From Clostridia bacterium (GTDB taxonomy: Bacteria > Bacillota > Clostridia > Oscillospirales > Acutalibacteraceae), in contig JAFWRV010000053.1 in assembly GCA_017519685.1 (NCBI GenBank), positions 1 through 5,683 of the forward strand: a DNA stretch of 5,683 bases. The letters run 5' to 3'. The notes beneath the pieces are model-generated. The model was not told the origin of the DNA, did not search any database, and saw only the letters and a program-made list of their open reading frames with translations. Both the position numbers and the translations under genes were made by a program. Of this stretch, positions 5,208 through 5,683 are shown piece after piece (positions within the stretch are counted from its first letter, which is position 1; each line of letters opens with the position of its first letter).

Positions 5208-5333
5208 AGTTTACAAAGTTGTAATATTTTGTTAAAATCTCACTGCGGTTTCCGGAGAGACGGGTAACGGCGGTCGGCCGGCTTTGTTCCCGTAAACCGT
5301 TGAAAAACAAGGCGCCGGCGGGAAACAGAAAAA
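5208..5333. other. Gene-free stretch between hsp20 promoter and DAHP synthase, with GC-rich imperfect hairpin
   Basis: I see no credible coding sequence here. Bases 5246-5299 can fold: CGGTTT (5246-5251) pairs with AAACCG (5294-5299), ACGGG (5260-5264) with CCCGT (5289-5293), and AAC (5266-5268) with GTT (5286-5288), with an 8-base bulge on the left side. The block from 5245 to 5325 is clearly richer in G and C than the flanking promoter and terminator. It has no adjoining U-run on either strand, so it is not a standard terminator, and it matches no RNA family that I recognise. Confidence 0.4.
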
Positions 5334-5371
5334 AATATCCCGCGCAGCATTAAAATGCCGTACGGGATATT
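5329..5371 (-). terminator. Intrinsic terminator of the DAHP synthase gene
   Basis: The arms AATATCCCG (5334-5342) and CGGGATATT (5363-5371) form a 9-base stem. Inside it is a further GCAT/ATGC stem with a TAAA loop, across a small internal loop. On the minus strand the stem runs into T7 (5335-5329). It begins 15 bases after the stop codon of the DAHP synthase. Confidence 0.85.
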
Positions 5372-5386
5372 AAAATATATTACGCC

Positions 5387-5683
5387 TCAGATCTGTTCAG
5401 CCATTGTATATATCAGTTCTTCGGTTTTTGCCCAGCCGAGACAGGGGTCGGTGATTGATTTTCCGTAGATGTTTTCTCCGATTTTCTGCGCTCCGTCTTC
5501 TATATAACTTTCAATCATAAATCCTTTGACGATTTTCTTTATATCCGCGCTGTGGCGGCAGGAGTGGAGAACTTCGTTCGCGATTCTGACCTGCTGGTCA
5601 TATTTCTTTCCGGAGTTCGCGTGGTTGCAGTCAACTATGACCGCCGGATTTTCAAGTCCGCTCTTGTCAAACGCTTCGCAGAG
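5387..5683 (-). CDS. aroF: 3-deoxy-7-phosphoheptulonate synthase, class I AroF/G/H type, C-terminal part
   Basis: Ninety-eight C-terminal residues are visible; the start lies beyond the right edge. The enzyme condenses phosphoenolpyruvate with erythrose 4-phosphate, the first step of the shikimate pathway. The fragment reads VIVDCNHANSGKKYDQQ near its start, then KGFMIESYIEDGAQ, then YGKSITDPCLGW near its end. These match the C-terminal strands of E. coli AroG (IDFSHANSSK, VMVESH, YGKSITDACIGW). The metal ligands His of NHANS, Glu of MIESY and Asp of SITD are all present. The protein ends MAEQI, shortly after the conserved GW helix, as in the family. Which AroF/G/H paralogue it is, and which amino acid inhibits it, cannot be judged because the N-terminal regulatory region is missing. 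It shares strand with hsp20, but a terminator separates them. Confidence 0.95.
   Translation of the reverse strand, partial: LCEAFDKSGLENPAVIVDCNHANSGKKYDQQVRIANEVLHSCRHSADIKKIVKGFMIESYIEDGAQKIGENIYGKSITDPCLGWAKTEELIYTMAEQI

Noticed and set aside
5246..5299. Possible tRNA or known structured RNA in the GC-rich block
   Set aside because: The pairing pattern has no cloverleaf arms, T-loop motif or CCA end, and I recognise no known RNA family.
5017..5310. Minus-strand open frame of 97 codons overlapping the hsp20 start
   Set aside because: It runs through the CIRCE element, promoter and leader of hsp20, and ends out of frame just inside that gene. Regulatory DNA explains the region better.

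Overview
The window looks like chromosome of an anaerobic low-to-mid GC Gram-positive bacterium, most likely a clostridial Firmicute. The reasons are strong AGGAGG-type ribosome binding sites 7-9 bases before the starts, sigma-A-like promoters, a CIRCE heat-shock operator, and protein variants familiar from Clostridia. This assignment is inferred from style only. All genes are core or housekeeping in type. I found no mobile element, CRISPR array, RNA gene or defence module, and I do not think the window holds a wholly new system.

Layout. (1) Bases 1-464, minus strand: the N-terminal 154 residues of an EF-G-like translational GTPase paralogue, running off the left edge. Its TTG start follows a strong ribosome binding site, and its promoter carries a 26-base palindrome. 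(2) Bases 562-602: the intrinsic terminator of the next gene. (3) Bases 650-1903, minus strand: an AI-2E family (YtvI/PerM-like) membrane protein. (4) Bases 1904-2076: an AT-rich divergent promoter region. (5) Bases 2077-4521, plus strand: hom then lysC, 24 bases apart and presumably one transcript. They encode homoserine dehydrogenase and aspartate kinase, two enzymes of the aspartate pathway to threonine, methionine and lysine. (6) Bases 4533-4567: a strong hairpin that can terminate lysC and the convergent hsp20. (7) Bases 4596-5051, minus strand: a small heat-shock protein behind a leader of about 107 bases, a sigma-A promoter and a CIRCE operator. (8) Bases 5208-5333: a gene-free GC-rich stretch with an imperfect hairpin. 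(9) Bases 5387-5683, minus strand: the C-terminal 98 residues of a class I (AroF/G/H-type) DAHP synthase, the first enzyme of aromatic amino acid synthesis, with its terminator at 5329-5371.

The most informative details are regulatory. lysC has an internal in-frame start with its own Shine-Dalgarno sequence, predicting an alpha/beta aspartokinase. The one mismatch in the CIRCE element coincides with a perfect TTGACA -35 box. The homoserine dehydrogenase ends in a shortened ACT-like domain without the usual PGVL turn. The EF-G-like protein departs from canonical EF-G in several GTPase motifs.
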